Positions 40,413 through 49,571 of a DNA stretch of 64,000 nt are shown in pieces. Both the position numbers and the translations under genes were made by a program. The notes under the pieces were generated by a model. The model saw only the letters and a program-made list of their open reading frames with translations. It made no database searches and was not told the DNA's origin. Position 1 is the first letter of the stretch; each line of letters opens with the position of its first letter. This DNA is from CAVXXD01 sp963765625 (GTDB lineage: Bacteria; Actinomycetota; Geothermincolia; Geothermincolales; Geothermincolaceae), in NCBI GenBank assembly GCA_963765625.1, contig CAVXXD010000018.1, positions 124,001 through 188,000 of the forward strand, written 5' to 3'.

Positions 40413-42521
40413 ATGAGAACAAAGTGGTTTTTTGCCGGCATGTCCGTCGCGATGGCTCTACTCGTTCTTGCTCCCATGGGATGCATCGAGACAACGGCTA
40501 CGAGCGAGAAGGAGGAAAACGGGCCAACGGCTTCGTTGACCTTCGCCATAGCCCCAATTTTCTTTGAGACGAAAAAGGTAAGGGCCGATCAGAGAGGAGT
40601 GTTGTGGATACTATCCTACGATGGAAAGATGCATGCCCTCGACCCCGATCTGCACCTCTCTGAATTAATCGTCTGCGGCGAAGGCATCGAGGATTTCGCT
40701 CTGAAAGAAGTCGGGAGCGGTGAGGACCAGGACAGTCAGGTCTACCTGGCAGCGGGGGACAACGGCCTGTTGCGGATGGACCGGCTCGGGCGGATCGAAC
40801 CGGACCTCCAAGGCGACAGCATCGTTTCAACCTATTCCGACGTATACGGTAACGCCTGTGCGGGTGGCGCCGAAGGGGTCTATACCCTGGATTACGGTGA
40901 CGGAGCCTGGAAAATGGCCGGTAGCCCGGGAACGGGGTCAGTTAGCGCTCCTTCCAGGATCGTCAACGGTTCCGAGGGCATCTGTTTCGAGGTGTGGGAC
41001 AACCGCATGAAGCTGCTGAAGCCCGGCGAGGACGTGAGTGTCGACCTGGAGGTGGAAAACGAGCAGGACATCCGCGTAGTCGAGTTGTTGCGCCTGCCCT
41101 CCGGCGAGATCTACCTGGCCACGTCGGAGGGCCTTTACAGCCTGGAAGACGAGATGTTCAAGCTGGCCAGGTACAGTGACGACCCCATCATGAGCGCCGC
41201 TTTGCGCTACGGCGACATCCTCCTGGGCAAGAGCTCCGGCGCCGTCACGGAATACAGCCCCTCGAGCGGAACGGAAACAGAACTCGGTTTCTTGACCGGA
41301 CCGGTGGAGCATCTCGGGTTCTCCGCCTCCGGCTATATCTACGCCCAGAGCGGCAAGGACGTCTACCTCAGCCGGGACCTGGTTCCCCAGCCCGGCCGCC
41401 TTGCCCATGCGGCTTCCTTCCACGCGGAGGTCGGTACGGGCACGGAAAGCCCGGTGGGCATGCGCCTTCGCCTGCCGGTTACGGAGGATTTCTCTCCCGA
41501 ATGGTTCTATTACGCCGTCAGGGCGGACAGCGGCAGCCTGACCTGGGGACTGGAGACTGCCGGTTCCGTCACCGCCGATGCATATCTCGAGGGTATGCCG
41601 GGTGGGTTGAGTGTCGAGGCCCTGGCCGTAGCCGCTCCCGCTGATTTCTTTCTCTTCCAGCCGGGAGACAGCTACCCCTTCCCGGATTCCTTTCCCGAAG
41701 ATGTCCGGCCCTACCTTTCCGCCGGCACGGGTATCCGCCTCGACCTGCCGGAGATCCGGACGGTACTGGACAGCGCCCCTCCCGAAACCCGGGGGGACAT
41801 GTATTCGCTGCTGATGTTCCTGGTGAAGAAAGACGGGCTTTTCTACCAGGCTCCCGGTGATCCGGCGGAAGGGCCGCTCCCACCCTCGCCCGGCAGCCGG
41901 GAAGCGGAGGAATACGCTATCGAGGAGGCATCCCGCGTGCTGCGGGGGGAAGGCGGAAGCGATTACGCCCGCGCCCTGGCCCTGACGGAACTCTGCCGCG
42001 CGGCGGGCATGCCGGCCCGCATGGTCCTATCGTTTGAACACTACTTCAACCAGGTGTATATCAGCGGCGCGGGGTGGACCGCGGTTGACGCCTCCTGGCC
42101 GGTATACGATCTCCAGGCCCCCTCCTATCCGGCGGCAGGACGGCTGCCCGACCGGTCGGAGTCCTTCATCACCGCCACCGGGGGCATCGACGACGACCTG
42201 CGATGCCTGCTGACCGGCGCTCCCGAGGAGGGCGCCGCCTACTCCGGGGCAGCCGGGGCCCCCACCGTCATATTCTGCCGGGCCTGCACCGGCCGCCTCG
42301 TAGACGAATCGGAGGCCCTGCCCCTGCCGGGTGGCGGGAGCTTCTACTTCAGAAGAAAAGGGGAGGGCTACTTGCTGGTGAAGAAATGGCCGAGGCGGGA
42401 AGAAGAGGAAGACCGCATCTACCAGGACGAGCCTCGGTACCCGCTGACCCCGGACATGGAGGTGGCACTGTACCTGGAGGGAGACGGGTACGTCGTCATC
42501 GAGGGGCCGGAGGGCCTCTAG
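40413..42521 (+). CDS. Lipoprotein with propeller-like N-half and degenerate transglutaminase-like domain
   Basis: 702 residues from ATG 40413. The signal peptide ends in a lipobox, LAPMGC. Residues 40-370 alternate short beta-rich blocks (VYLAAGDNGLLRMDRLG, IYLATSEGLYSLEDE, IYAQSGKDVYLSRDL), suggesting a beta-propeller. Near residues 510-580 a transglutaminase-like core appears: ALTELCRAAGMPARMV, a His in FEHYFNQVYI and an Asp in GWTAVDASW. Where active enzymes carry the catalytic Cys (GxCxDYA) this protein has GGSDYARAL, so it may be inactive or a binding module. The function is unknown; it is probably outside the cell. Confidence 0.75.
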   Translation: MRTKWFFAGMSVAMALLVLAPMGCIETTATSEKEENGPTASLTFAIAPIFFETKKVRADQRGVLWILSYDGKMHALDPDLHLSELIVCGEGIEDFALKEVGSGEDQDSQVYLAAGDNGLLRMDRLGRIEPDLQGDSIVSTYSDVYGNACAGGAEGVYTLDYGDGAWKMAGSPGTGSVSAPSRIVNGSEGICFEVWDNRMKLLKPGEDVSVDLEVENEQDIRVVELLRLPSGEIYLATSEGLYSLEDEMFKLARYSDDPIMSAALRYGDILLGKSSGAVTEYSPSSGTETELGFLTGPVEHLGFSASGYIYAQSGKDVYLSRDLVPQPGRLAHAASFHAEVGTGTESPVGMRLRLPVTEDFSPEWFYYAVRADSGSLTWGLETAGSVTADAYLEGMPGGLSVEALAVAAPADFFLFQPGDSYPFPDSFPEDVRPYLSAGTGIRLDLPEIRTVLDSAPPETRGDMYSLLMFLVKKDGLFYQAPGDPAEGPLPPSPGSREAEEYAIEEASRVLRGEGGSDYARALALTELCRAAGMPARMVLSFEHYFNQVYISGAGWTAVDASWPVYDLQAPSYPAAGRLPDRSESFITATGGIDDDLRCLLTGAPEEGAAYSGAAGAPTVIFCRACTGRLVDESEALPLPGGGSFYFRRKGEGYLLVKKWPRREEEEDRIYQDEPRYPLTPDMEVALYLEGDGYVVIEGPEGL

Positions 42522-42590
42522 GGTCATGGCGGTGACCGGCGGTTGCTGGTAAAATATGCCTGAAAGCACAAGGTTCTTGTGGAGGGGATC

Positions 42591-42863
42591 ATGACGATTT
42601 TCAAGGGCGGAAAACCGGACATCAAGAAGCTGGAGATCCAGCGAGACGTCGACAAGCTCATCGAACTGCTGGAGACTCCCGATCGTGAATTTCAGTACAA
42701 AGTAGTCGAAGCCTTGACCCGCCTGGGGGACCAGCGGGGTATCGAAGCCCTCATGGCCCTGGTGGCGGACCCGGCCACCGACGAACTGATCCGGGCTAAA
42801 GCCTGGCTGGCACTGGACGTCGGCTGGGAGAGGGAATCCAAGAAGAGGACCACCTGGTCCTGA
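42591..42863 (+). CDS. Small HEAT-repeat protein
   Basis: 90 residues from ATG 42591 (GGAGGGG upstream). The central part is one and a half PBS-lyase/HEAT-type repeats: VDKLIELLETPDREFQYKVVEALTRLGDQRGIEALMALVADP. No other domain. It may be a protein-interaction module. Starts a short operon with the MEMO and MFS genes, spaced by a dozen bases or fewer. Confidence 0.75.
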   Translation: MTIFKGGKPDIKKLEIQRDVDKLIELLETPDREFQYKVVEALTRLGDQRGIEALMALVADPATDELIRAKAWLALDVGWERESKKRTTWS

Positions 42864-42875
42864 CCACGGACCGAT

Positions 42876-44105
42876 ATGGATCAAGAACACCCCAGATCAC
42901 GCCGGCTCGAACCTTTTCCCCTTACCCACCAGGGCAGGGAGATGGTGGCGCTGCGGGACCCGGAAGGTTATTTAAAGGACGTCGCCGCGGTCACCCCGCC
43001 GGCTTATTTCATCGCCGCTCTCTGTGACGGCAAACGCTCCCTTCGTGAGATCCAGGCGGCCTACGTGCGCCGTTTCGGCGACATCATAACCACCGACCAG
43101 CTCCAGGCGGTGCTGGACAAACTGGACGAGGAGCTCCTGATGGACAGCCCGCGTTTCCGCCGTATCAAGGAGGCCCAGGACCAGGAATACCTGATGCTCC
43201 CCAACCGCCCCATGACCCTGCCCGGCCGCAGCTTGGCGGCCCAGCCCAGGGAACTGGCCGCGGAACTGGCGGCCCTGATCGAGTCGGCCGGGGGCGACGA
43301 CAGCGACGCCGGCATGCCCCTGGGCCTGGTGGCGCCACATATCGACCCGGAGCGGGGAGGGCGGTGTTACGGCGAGGTCTACGCCTACCTGGCCCGCAGC
43401 GTTCCACCGGAAGGCCGGCCCCTGGTGGTCATCCTGGGCACCTGCCACGGGGAGATGGAGGGCCCCTTCGCCCTCACCTCCAAGCACTATCTCTCACCCT
43501 TTGGCCTGGTGGAGACGGACACCGGCATCGCGGCGGAAGTGGCCCGGGCGGCGGGCATGGACGGACTGGGGGATGAGCTCTCCCATCGCCGGGAGCATTC
43601 CATCGAGATGCAGCTGCCCTTCCTGGCCCTGGTGTTCGGAGGGGCGGACAGCTTCCGTATCCTCCCGGTCACCTGCAATTCCTTCCACCCCTTTATCGAG
43701 GGGAAGAAGTCGCCTTCCGAAGACGAAGCGGTAGCAGGTTTCATCCGGGCGCTCGCGGAGTTGAAAACGGCCATGGGGGACGAGGTGATGTTCCTGGCCT
43801 CCGCCGACCTGGCCCATGTCGGCAGCCGCTTCGGCAGCCTCCTCCCGGTGGACACGCCCATCCTCTCCTCGGTCACGGCCAGGGACCAGGCCATGCTGGC
43901 GCCGGTGGCTGAAGGCGACGCTGAGGGGTTTTTCCGCTACGTCATGGAGGAAGAAGACAACCGCCACGTCTGCGGCCTTTCACCCATCTACGCTACGGTC
44001 AAGACGCTGGAGGGGACGCCTGGGCGCCTGCTCCATTACGACCGGTGGTTCGATCCGAGGGAAGGTTCGGCCGTGACCTTCGCGGGCTTGACCTTCCCGC
44101 GTTAG
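42876..44105 (+). CDS. MEMO-family (AmmeMemoRadiSam protein B) with N-terminal PqqD-like domain
   Basis: 409 residues. The C-terminal 260 residues are a MEMO1 domain, related to class III extradiol dioxygenases: GLVAPHIDPERGG, VVILGTCHGEMEGPFALTSKHYLSPFG, HSIEMQLPFL, FLASADLAHVGSRF, CGLSPIYATV. Residues 1-100 resemble a winged-helix / PqqD-like domain (YFIAALCDGKRSLREIQAAYVRRFG). Members usually accompany AMMECR1 and a radical SAM protein, neither of which is here. The biochemical activity is unknown. MFS gene follows within ten bases. Confidence 0.85.
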   Translation: MDQEHPRSRRLEPFPLTHQGREMVALRDPEGYLKDVAAVTPPAYFIAALCDGKRSLREIQAAYVRRFGDIITTDQLQAVLDKLDEELLMDSPRFRRIKEAQDQEYLMLPNRPMTLPGRSLAAQPRELAAELAALIESAGGDDSDAGMPLGLVAPHIDPERGGRCYGEVYAYLARSVPPEGRPLVVILGTCHGEMEGPFALTSKHYLSPFGLVETDTGIAAEVARAAGMDGLGDELSHRREHSIEMQLPFLALVFGGADSFRILPVTCNSFHPFIEGKKSPSEDEAVAGFIRALAELKTAMGDEVMFLASADLAHVGSRFGSLLPVDTPILSSVTARDQAMLAPVAEGDAEGFFRYVMEEEDNRHVCGLSPIYATVKTLEGTPGRLLHYDRWFDPREGSAVTFAGLTFPR

Positions 44106-44114
44106 GGAGTGGCC

Positions 44115-45326
44115 ATGGCCGGGGAAGGGCCCGAGGCGCCGTCCCTGGGGAAGAACCGGCAGTTCCTGGTCCTCTTCTTCTCGCAGCTCTCGGGCTACGT
44201 CGCCCGCGACATCTATTACGTGGCCCTGCCGCTGTTCGTGATGGAGCGGACCGGCTCCACTTTCTCCATGGGGGTCGCCTTCTTTCTGAGCTTCGTACCT
44301 TACACCATCATGGGTCCGTTCGTGGGCTACCTGGTCGACCACTATTCACGCCGCGACATGCTGCTGGCAGCGACGTTCCTGTACGCCGCCACCGTGACCA
44401 CGCTGCCCTTCGTCGAGCAGCAGTATCTCATCTTCATCATCGCTTTCGTCAACTCGGTCTACGGGGTGATCCTGTCCACTTGCGTCTCGGCCCTGATGCC
44501 GGCCATCGTGGACGCGGAAAGCCTGGCCAGGGCCAACTCCGTCTACACGGCCATGCGTTCGGCCGCGGTGACGGTGGGCGCGATCATCGCCTTCTTCCTG
44601 ATCAGCGCCTTTGGCCGGGTGAAGGTATTTTTTGCCTGCTCGCTGTTTCTCCTGGTCTCCGGCGTGGTGGCCTTGTGGCTGTGCCGGGACCGCCCGGCAG
44701 CAAAGGTGGCCACGGAGGCGGGCGCTCCCCGCATCGGATGGTGGGAGGGGCTGAAAGAAGCGGTCCGCATCATCAGGGATGAGCCGGTGCTGCGGGGGTT
44801 GACCGTCATCCACTTCCTGTTCATGCCGGTCTTCGGGGCCTTCGAGGTGTTTCTGCCCGTCTTCAGCGACCGCTCTCTCCACCAGGCTAATTATTACACA
44901 TTGTTAAGTTCGGCCCTGAGCGCGGGCATGGTGCTGGGGAGCCTCTATACCTATCGCGTGCTCAAGCGCACCGCTCCCCTGCGCCTGGTTTTCTACACCT
45001 TCGCCGCCTACGGGCTGGGGATCTATTTCCTGGCCAACAGCCCCATGCTCCTCCCAGCGCTGATGCTCTGCTTCTGCATGGGCATCGCCGACGGTTTTGG
45101 CTTCACCACTTACGAGTACGTCCGTCAGCGCACCGTGGAGCCTGAATACCGCGGGCGCGTCTTCTCCATCATGGACGCGCTGGTGCTGCTGCCCATGCCC
45201 GCGGGCTACCTGCTGGTGGGTTACGCGGCGGGCCAGATGAGCACCACCGTCCTGGGTGTCTGGATCGCCATCGCCGGAGTGGCCCTGGGCCTGGTGTGTT
45301 ACCCCTTCACCCGCGTCGCAACCTGA
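44115..45326 (+). CDS. Major facilitator superfamily transporter
   Basis: 403 residues and about 12 hydrophobic helices. The loop between helices 2 and 3 has the MFS motif as GYLVDHYSRRDML (G-x-x-x-D-x-x-x-R-R). It resembles the enterobactin-exporter/MFS-3 group (FLLFFSQLSGYVARDIYYVALPLFV). ATG 44115 with GGGAG. Direction and substrate cannot be predicted. A REPIN-like element follows its stop directly. Confidence 0.85.
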   Translation: MAGEGPEAPSLGKNRQFLVLFFSQLSGYVARDIYYVALPLFVMERTGSTFSMGVAFFLSFVPYTIMGPFVGYLVDHYSRRDMLLAATFLYAATVTTLPFVEQQYLIFIIAFVNSVYGVILSTCVSALMPAIVDAESLARANSVYTAMRSAAVTVGAIIAFFLISAFGRVKVFFACSLFLLVSGVVALWLCRDRPAAKVATEAGAPRIGWWEGLKEAVRIIRDEPVLRGLTVIHFLFMPVFGAFEVFLPVFSDRSLHQANYYTLLSSALSAGMVLGSLYTYRVLKRTAPLRLVFYTFAAYGLGIYFLANSPMLLPALMLCFCMGIADGFGFTTYEYVRQRTVEPEYRGRVFSIMDALVLLPMPAGYLLVGYAAGQMSTTVLGVWIAIAGVALGLVCYPFTRVAT

Positions 45327-45328
45327 AA

Positions 45329-45421
45329 GGAAAGTTGGGGTCAGACCCCTTCTCCACTTCAACCTCGGTGACCTGGGAAAGCGGCCGAGAAAGTGGAGAA
45401 GGGGTCTGACCCCAACTTTCC
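45329..45421. repeat. REPIN-like inverted REP pair (element 1)
   Basis: Two perfect 31-base inverted arms (45329-45359 and 45391-45421) enclose a 31-base spacer that itself pairs CTCGG with CCGAG. Each arm holds the palindrome GGGGTCAGACCCC followed by TTCTCCACTT. The whole forms a long hairpin in the 3' region between the convergent MFS and oppF genes, so it may also stop transcription. The arms nearly match those at 56038-56142. Confidence 0.85.
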
Positions 45422-45442
45422 CACGGCTGTTGCGTGACAGGG

Positions 45443-46426
45443 TCAGAGGTTTTCCGGGTAGTGGCAGGCCACCAGGTGCCCGGGTGACACCTCCACCAGG
45501 GGAGGCTCTGCGGCGGAACACTCTTCCTGCGACTTGGGGCAGCGGGTGTGGAAGCGGCACCCGCTGGGCGGCTCGATGGGGTTGGGGACGTCACCCGAGA
45601 GGATGATACGCCGCCGCTTCCGTTCTTTTTCCGGGTCGGGGATGGGGACGGCGGAGAGCAGGGCCACCGTGTAGGGATGGTGCGGGTTGTCGTACAGCAC
45701 CTCCTGCGCCGCGCGTTCCACGATCTTGCCCAGGTACATCACCGCCACCTCGTCGGAGATGTGGCGCACCACCGAGAGGTCGTGGGCGATGAAGATGTAG
45801 GTCAGGTCGAAATCCTTCTGGAGGTTCTTCAAGAGATTGAGTATCTGGGCCTGGATGGAGACGTCCAGGGCGGAGACGGGTTCGTCGCAGATGATCAGCC
45901 GGGGGTTGAGGGCCAGGGCGCGCGCCACCCCCACCCGCTGGCGCTGGCCGCCGCTGAACTCGTGGGGGTAACGGTAGAAGTGCTCGGGCTGGAGGCCCAC
46001 TATCTGCAACAGCTCCTGGGCCCGCCGCCGCCGCTCTTCGCGTGTTCCGATGTCGTGGATGGCCAGGGGCTCCATGATGATGCTGCCCATGGTCATGCGC
46101 GGGTTGAGGGAAGCGTAGGGGTCCTGGAAGATGATCTGCATGTTGCGACGGAGAACGCGCATTCGTTTGGAATTCGCTCCGAGCACGTCTTCACCCTCGA
46201 AAAATACGGCCCCCGAGTTCACCTTGATCAGGCGGAGGATAAGGCGGGCCACGGTTGATTTCCCGCAGCCGGACTCGCCCACCAGGCCCAGGGTCCTGCC
46301 GTGTTCCACCGAGAGGCTGACCCCGTCCACCGCTTTGACCGACCCGCCGAAGTGTGACATTATCAGCCCCTCGTTGACGGGAAAGTGCTTGACGAGGTCT
46401 ACGGCCTGCAACAGGGGCGCGGTCAT
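45443..46426 (-). CDS. oppF: Oligopeptide ABC importer ATPase OppF
   Basis: 327 residues from ATG 46426 (AGGAGGGAG upstream). Walker A GESGCGKSTVARL, Q-loop FQDPYASLNPRM, signature FSGGQRQRVG, Walker B LIICDEPVSALD, H-loop FIAHDLS. The C-terminal oligopeptide-type extension has CRFHTRCPKSQEEC, the Cys pattern that often binds an Fe-S cluster. Its ATG overlaps the oppD stop (ATGA). Last gene of the opp operon. Confidence 0.92.
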   Translation of the reverse strand: MTAPLLQAVDLVKHFPVNEGLIMSHFGGSVKAVDGVSLSVEHGRTLGLVGESGCGKSTVARLILRLIKVNSGAVFFEGEDVLGANSKRMRVLRRNMQIIFQDPYASLNPRMTMGSIIMEPLAIHDIGTREERRRRAQELLQIVGLQPEHFYRYPHEFSGGQRQRVGVARALALNPRLIICDEPVSALDVSIQAQILNLLKNLQKDFDLTYIFIAHDLSVVRHISDEVAVMYLGKIVERAAQEVLYDNPHHPYTVALLSAVPIPDPEKERKRRRIILSGDVPNPIEPPSGCRFHTRCPKSQEECSAAEPPLVEVSPGHLVACHYPENL

Positions 46427-47466
46427 TCTATCTCCCTCCTCCGGCCTTCGAAAGTCTCGGCGAAGTGGCAGGCGGCGAGATGCCCGTCGCCGATGTCGCG
46501 CAGGGGCGGCTCTTCGCGCGTGCATATCTCCCCGGCAAAGGGGCAGCGGGGATGGAAGCTGCACCCCCCCGGCAGTTCGATCAGGCTGGGAGGCGCCCCC
46601 GGGATCACCAGGAGGTCCTCCTTCTTCTCGTCCATGCGCGGGATGGAGCGCATCAGGCTCCAGGCATAGGGGTGTTTGGAACGGTAGTAGATGTTGTCGA
46701 CGGTGCTGTATTCCACCAACTTGCCGGCGTACATCACCAGGACGTTCTCGGCCGTGCCCGCTACCACCCCCAGGTCGTGGGTGATCAGCAGTATGGCCAG
46801 GTCGATCTCGTCCCGCAGCCGGTCGAGGAGCTCGATTATCTGGGCCTGGATGGTAACGTCCAGCGCGGTGGTGGGCTCGTCGGCTATGAGTATGTGGGGG
46901 TCGCAGGAGATGGCCATGGCGATCATGGCCCGCTGCCGCATACCCCCGCTGAACTCGTGGGGATATTCCTTGAGGCGCCCGCGGGCGTTGGGGATCTCCA
47001 CCATCTCCAGCAGTTCCGCCGCACGCTGCTTGGCCTGCTTCGAGGTCATCCCGGTGTGGGTGCGGACGGCCTCGGTTATCTGGTTGCCGATGGTGAAGAC
47101 GGGGTTGAGCGAAGTCATGGGGTCCTGGAAGATCATGCCGATCTTGCAGCCGCGGATCTCGCGCAGGCCCTTGTCGTCCACCTTGACCAGGTCGCTCTCA
47201 CAAGCCTCGCCACCCTCGGCGCAGTGTTCCCGGTCCCGGAAGATGATCTCGCCGTTGACGATCCGTCCCGGGGGGTCGGGCACCAGCTGCATGATGGAGA
47301 GGGCGGTGACCGTCTTGCCGCAGCCCGATTCACCCACGATGGCCAGGGACTCCTTGCGGGCAAGCTCGAAAGAGACTCCGTCGACCGCCTTCACCACCCC
47401 TTCCGCGGTGAAGAAGTGGGTCTTCAAGTCCCGCACGCTCAAGATGCTGAGGTCTTTGCCGTTCAA
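46423..47466 (-). CDS. oppD: Oligopeptide ABC importer ATPase OppD
   Basis: 347 residues. Walker A GESGCGKTVTALS, Q-loop FQDPMTSLNPVF, signature FSGGMRQRAM, Walker B ILIADEPTTALD, H-loop LITHDLG. The C-terminal extension carries GGCSFHPRCPFAGEIC. It forms the heterodimeric motor with OppF. Confidence 0.92.
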   Translation of the reverse strand: MNGKDLSILSVRDLKTHFFTAEGVVKAVDGVSFELARKESLAIVGESGCGKTVTALSIMQLVPDPPGRIVNGEIIFRDREHCAEGGEACESDLVKVDDKGLREIRGCKIGMIFQDPMTSLNPVFTIGNQITEAVRTHTGMTSKQAKQRAAELLEMVEIPNARGRLKEYPHEFSGGMRQRAMIAMAISCDPHILIADEPTTALDVTIQAQIIELLDRLRDEIDLAILLITHDLGVVAGTAENVLVMYAGKLVEYSTVDNIYYRSKHPYAWSLMRSIPRMDEKKEDLLVIPGAPPSLIELPGGCSFHPRCPFAGEICTREEPPLRDIGDGHLAACHFAETFEGRRREIE

Positions 47467-47467
47467 A

Positions 47468-48439
47468 TCAGATGCTTCCTTTCAGGCGGGGGTCGAGGGC
47501 GTCGCGCAGTCCGTCCCCCAGCAGGATGAAGGCCAGTACGGTGGCAACGATCACCAATCCCGGTATGAACATCTGCCAGGTGTGGATGTTGTAGACCTTG
47601 ATGTAATCGGTGATCATGTTCCCCCAGCTGGGGCTGGGAGGCTGCAATCCCAGGCCCAGGAAGGCCAGCCAGGCCTCGGCCAGGATGGCTCCGCCCACTC
47701 CCATGGTGCCGTAGACGATGATGGGCTGGATGGCATTGGGGAAGATGTGCTTGGTGATGATGCGGGAGTGGCTGGCTCCCATTGCCCGGGCCGCCTCGAT
47801 ATACTCGTTCTCCTTGACGGTCAGGATGCTCGAGCGGAAAATACGGGCGATCACCGCCCACCCCAGCACCCCGATGGCGATGAACACGTTGATCAGGCCG
47901 TAGCCGAGAACGGTCATGATGGCGATGGCCCCCAGTACCGTGGGGAAGGCGAAGAAGATGTCGGCGGAGCGCATGATCACCGAGTCCCCCCAGCCCCCGA
48001 AGTAGCCGGCCAGGGCTCCCAGCAGCAGGCCGATGACCAGCTCGATGAGGACGGCCACCACCCCCACCACGACGGCGACTCGGGACCCGTAGATGAGGCG
48101 GCTTAAGATATCGCGCCCGAGTTCGTCCGTGCCCAGCAGGTGCTTGAGGCTGGGGGTCTGATTGATGCCGCCCGGCACTTTGTATTCCATGGTGTCAATG
48201 GGGTCGTAAGGCGCCAGCAGGGGGGCGAATATCGCCACCAGGATGACCAGGGCGATCACGCCCAGGCCGGCCATGGCCAGCTTGTTGTAGTAGAGGCGCC
48301 TCCAGACGTCCCGCCAGAGCATGGCCCGGGAGAGCCTGGCAGCGTCGGCCAGGTCGGCTTCGAGCTGCTCCGCTTCCAGCACGAACTCCGGTTCGACACC
48401 CTGGCCCGGCAGGGGCGCGGTATGACGCTTCTCGTCCAA
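47468..48439 (-). CDS. oppC: Oligopeptide ABC importer permease OppC
   Basis: 323 residues if started at TTG 48439, which has GAGGGGGTG just upstream; an ATG at 48493 inside oppB is the alternative. Six membrane helices; the cytoplasmic EAA loop is EAARAMGASHSRIITKHIFPN. HLLGTDELGRDILSRLIYGSR is the DppC/OppC family signature. The N-terminus has an acidic tail before helix 1. Confidence 0.88.
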   Translation of the reverse strand: MDEKRHTAPLPGQGVEPEFVLEAEQLEADLADAARLSRAMLWRDVWRRLYYNKLAMAGLGVIALVILVAIFAPLLAPYDPIDTMEYKVPGGINQTPSLKHLLGTDELGRDILSRLIYGSRVAVVVGVVAVLIELVIGLLLGALAGYFGGWGDSVIMRSADIFFAFPTVLGAIAIMTVLGYGLINVFIAIGVLGWAVIARIFRSSILTVKENEYIEAARAMGASHSRIITKHIFPNAIQPIIVYGTMGVGGAILAEAWLAFLGLGLQPPSPSWGNMITDYIKVYNIHTWQMFIPGLVIVATVLAFILLGDGLRDALDPRLKGSI

Positions 48440-48440
48440 A

Positions 48441-49403
48441 TCACACCCCCTCGGTTTTGCTGCCCAGGCGGATGCGCGGATCCATGATGGCATAGGAGAT
48501 GTCCACCATCAGGTTGATGAAGACGAACACCAGCACCAGTATCAGGACTATGCCCAGCACCACCGGCTGGTCCCGCTGGATCACCGCGTTATAAAGCTTG
48601 TGCCCCAGGCCCGGCCAGTTGAAGATGTACTCGGTGAGCACGGCTCCCCCGATGAGGGTGCCGAAGTCGATGCCGATGTAGGTCACTACCGGGATGAGCC
48701 CGTTCTTCAGACCGTGCTTGTAGATGACCCTGCGATTGGTGAGCCCCTTGGCGTAGGCGGTGCGCATGTAGTCCTGGCGGGTCACCTCGAGCATGGAGGA
48801 GCGGGCCATGCGTGCCACGTAGGCGATGGAGATGGCGGCCAGGGCGGAAGCGGGCATGATGAAGTGGCTGATGTAGGTCCAGAAACCGGCATCGTCAGGC
48901 GGGGCGCCGGAGGGCGGCAGCCAGCCCAGCCATTCCGCGAAGACCAGCTTCAGAAGAGTGGCGATCCAGAAGATGGGGAAGGCCACCAGCACCGAAGAGG
49001 CCAGGGTGATCAGCACGTCGACGAAGCTGTAACGCTTTACGGCGGAGATGATCCCCGCCAGGATCCCGAAGATGATGATGAGTACCTCCGCCGCGATGGC
49101 CAGCCTCAAAGACCACCACAGGCTCTCCTGGATGATGTCGGTCACCGGCCGTTTGAAGCGCAGGGATTCCCCCAGGTCACCCTGGGTCAGGCGCCCGAGG
49201 TAGCTGGTGAACTGCTCCCACAGCGGTTCGTCCAGGTGGTACTTGGCCCGGATGTTGTCCAGGGTCTCTTCCGTGGCGCCCTTGCCGGCCAGCATGCGGG
49301 CCGGGTCCCCCGGAATCAGGTACATGAGCAGGAAGATAAGCACTACCGCCCCGATGACGACGATAACGGTCTGATAGATGCGGCGCAGGATGAAAATGGT
49401 CAT
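48441..49403 (-). CDS. oppB: Oligopeptide ABC importer permease OppB
   Basis: 320 residues. First helix in RRIYQTVIVVIGAVVLIFLLMYLIPGDPA, typical of DppB/OppB; EAA loop RTAYAKGLTNRRVIYKHGLKN. First of the four membrane-complex genes, lying 168 bases after oppA with a hairpin in between. Confidence 0.9.
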   Translation of the reverse strand: MTIFILRRIYQTVIVVIGAVVLIFLLMYLIPGDPARMLAGKGATEETLDNIRAKYHLDEPLWEQFTSYLGRLTQGDLGESLRFKRPVTDIIQESLWWSLRLAIAAEVLIIIFGILAGIISAVKRYSFVDVLITLASSVLVAFPIFWIATLLKLVFAEWLGWLPPSGAPPDDAGFWTYISHFIMPASALAAISIAYVARMARSSMLEVTRQDYMRTAYAKGLTNRRVIYKHGLKNGLIPVVTYIGIDFGTLIGGAVLTEYIFNWPGLGHKLYNAVIQRDQPVVLGIVLILVLVFVFINLMVDISYAIMDPRIRLGSKTEGV

Positions 49404-49523
49404 GCTAACCCTTCATCTCTTTTAAAGTGGCACCGGCAGGACCCTGTCATGAAAAACATAGCATAGCGCCGGCCGCGTCCACAACTCGACGAATCATACC
49501 CGGGCCTTGATCGGGAAAGAAAA

Positions 49524-49547
49524 GGGAGGCTGCCGCGGCAGCCTCCC
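49524..49547 (-). terminator. Hairpin between oppA and oppBCDF
   Basis: A 24-base perfect palindrome, GGGAGGCTGCC and its complement, followed on the minus strand by TTTCTTTCCC. It lies right after the oppA stop. It likely ends a share of transcripts, so binding protein is made in excess over the permease. Confidence 0.7.
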
Positions 49548-49571
49548 CCGTTCATCGTAGAGAAGCCCCGG

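Noticed and set aside
45329..45421. Reading the inverted repeat as only an ordinary terminator
   Set aside because: Near-identical arms recur at 56 kb with a different spacer and a single copy exists at 54.2 kb, so a repeat family fits better, though it may also terminate.
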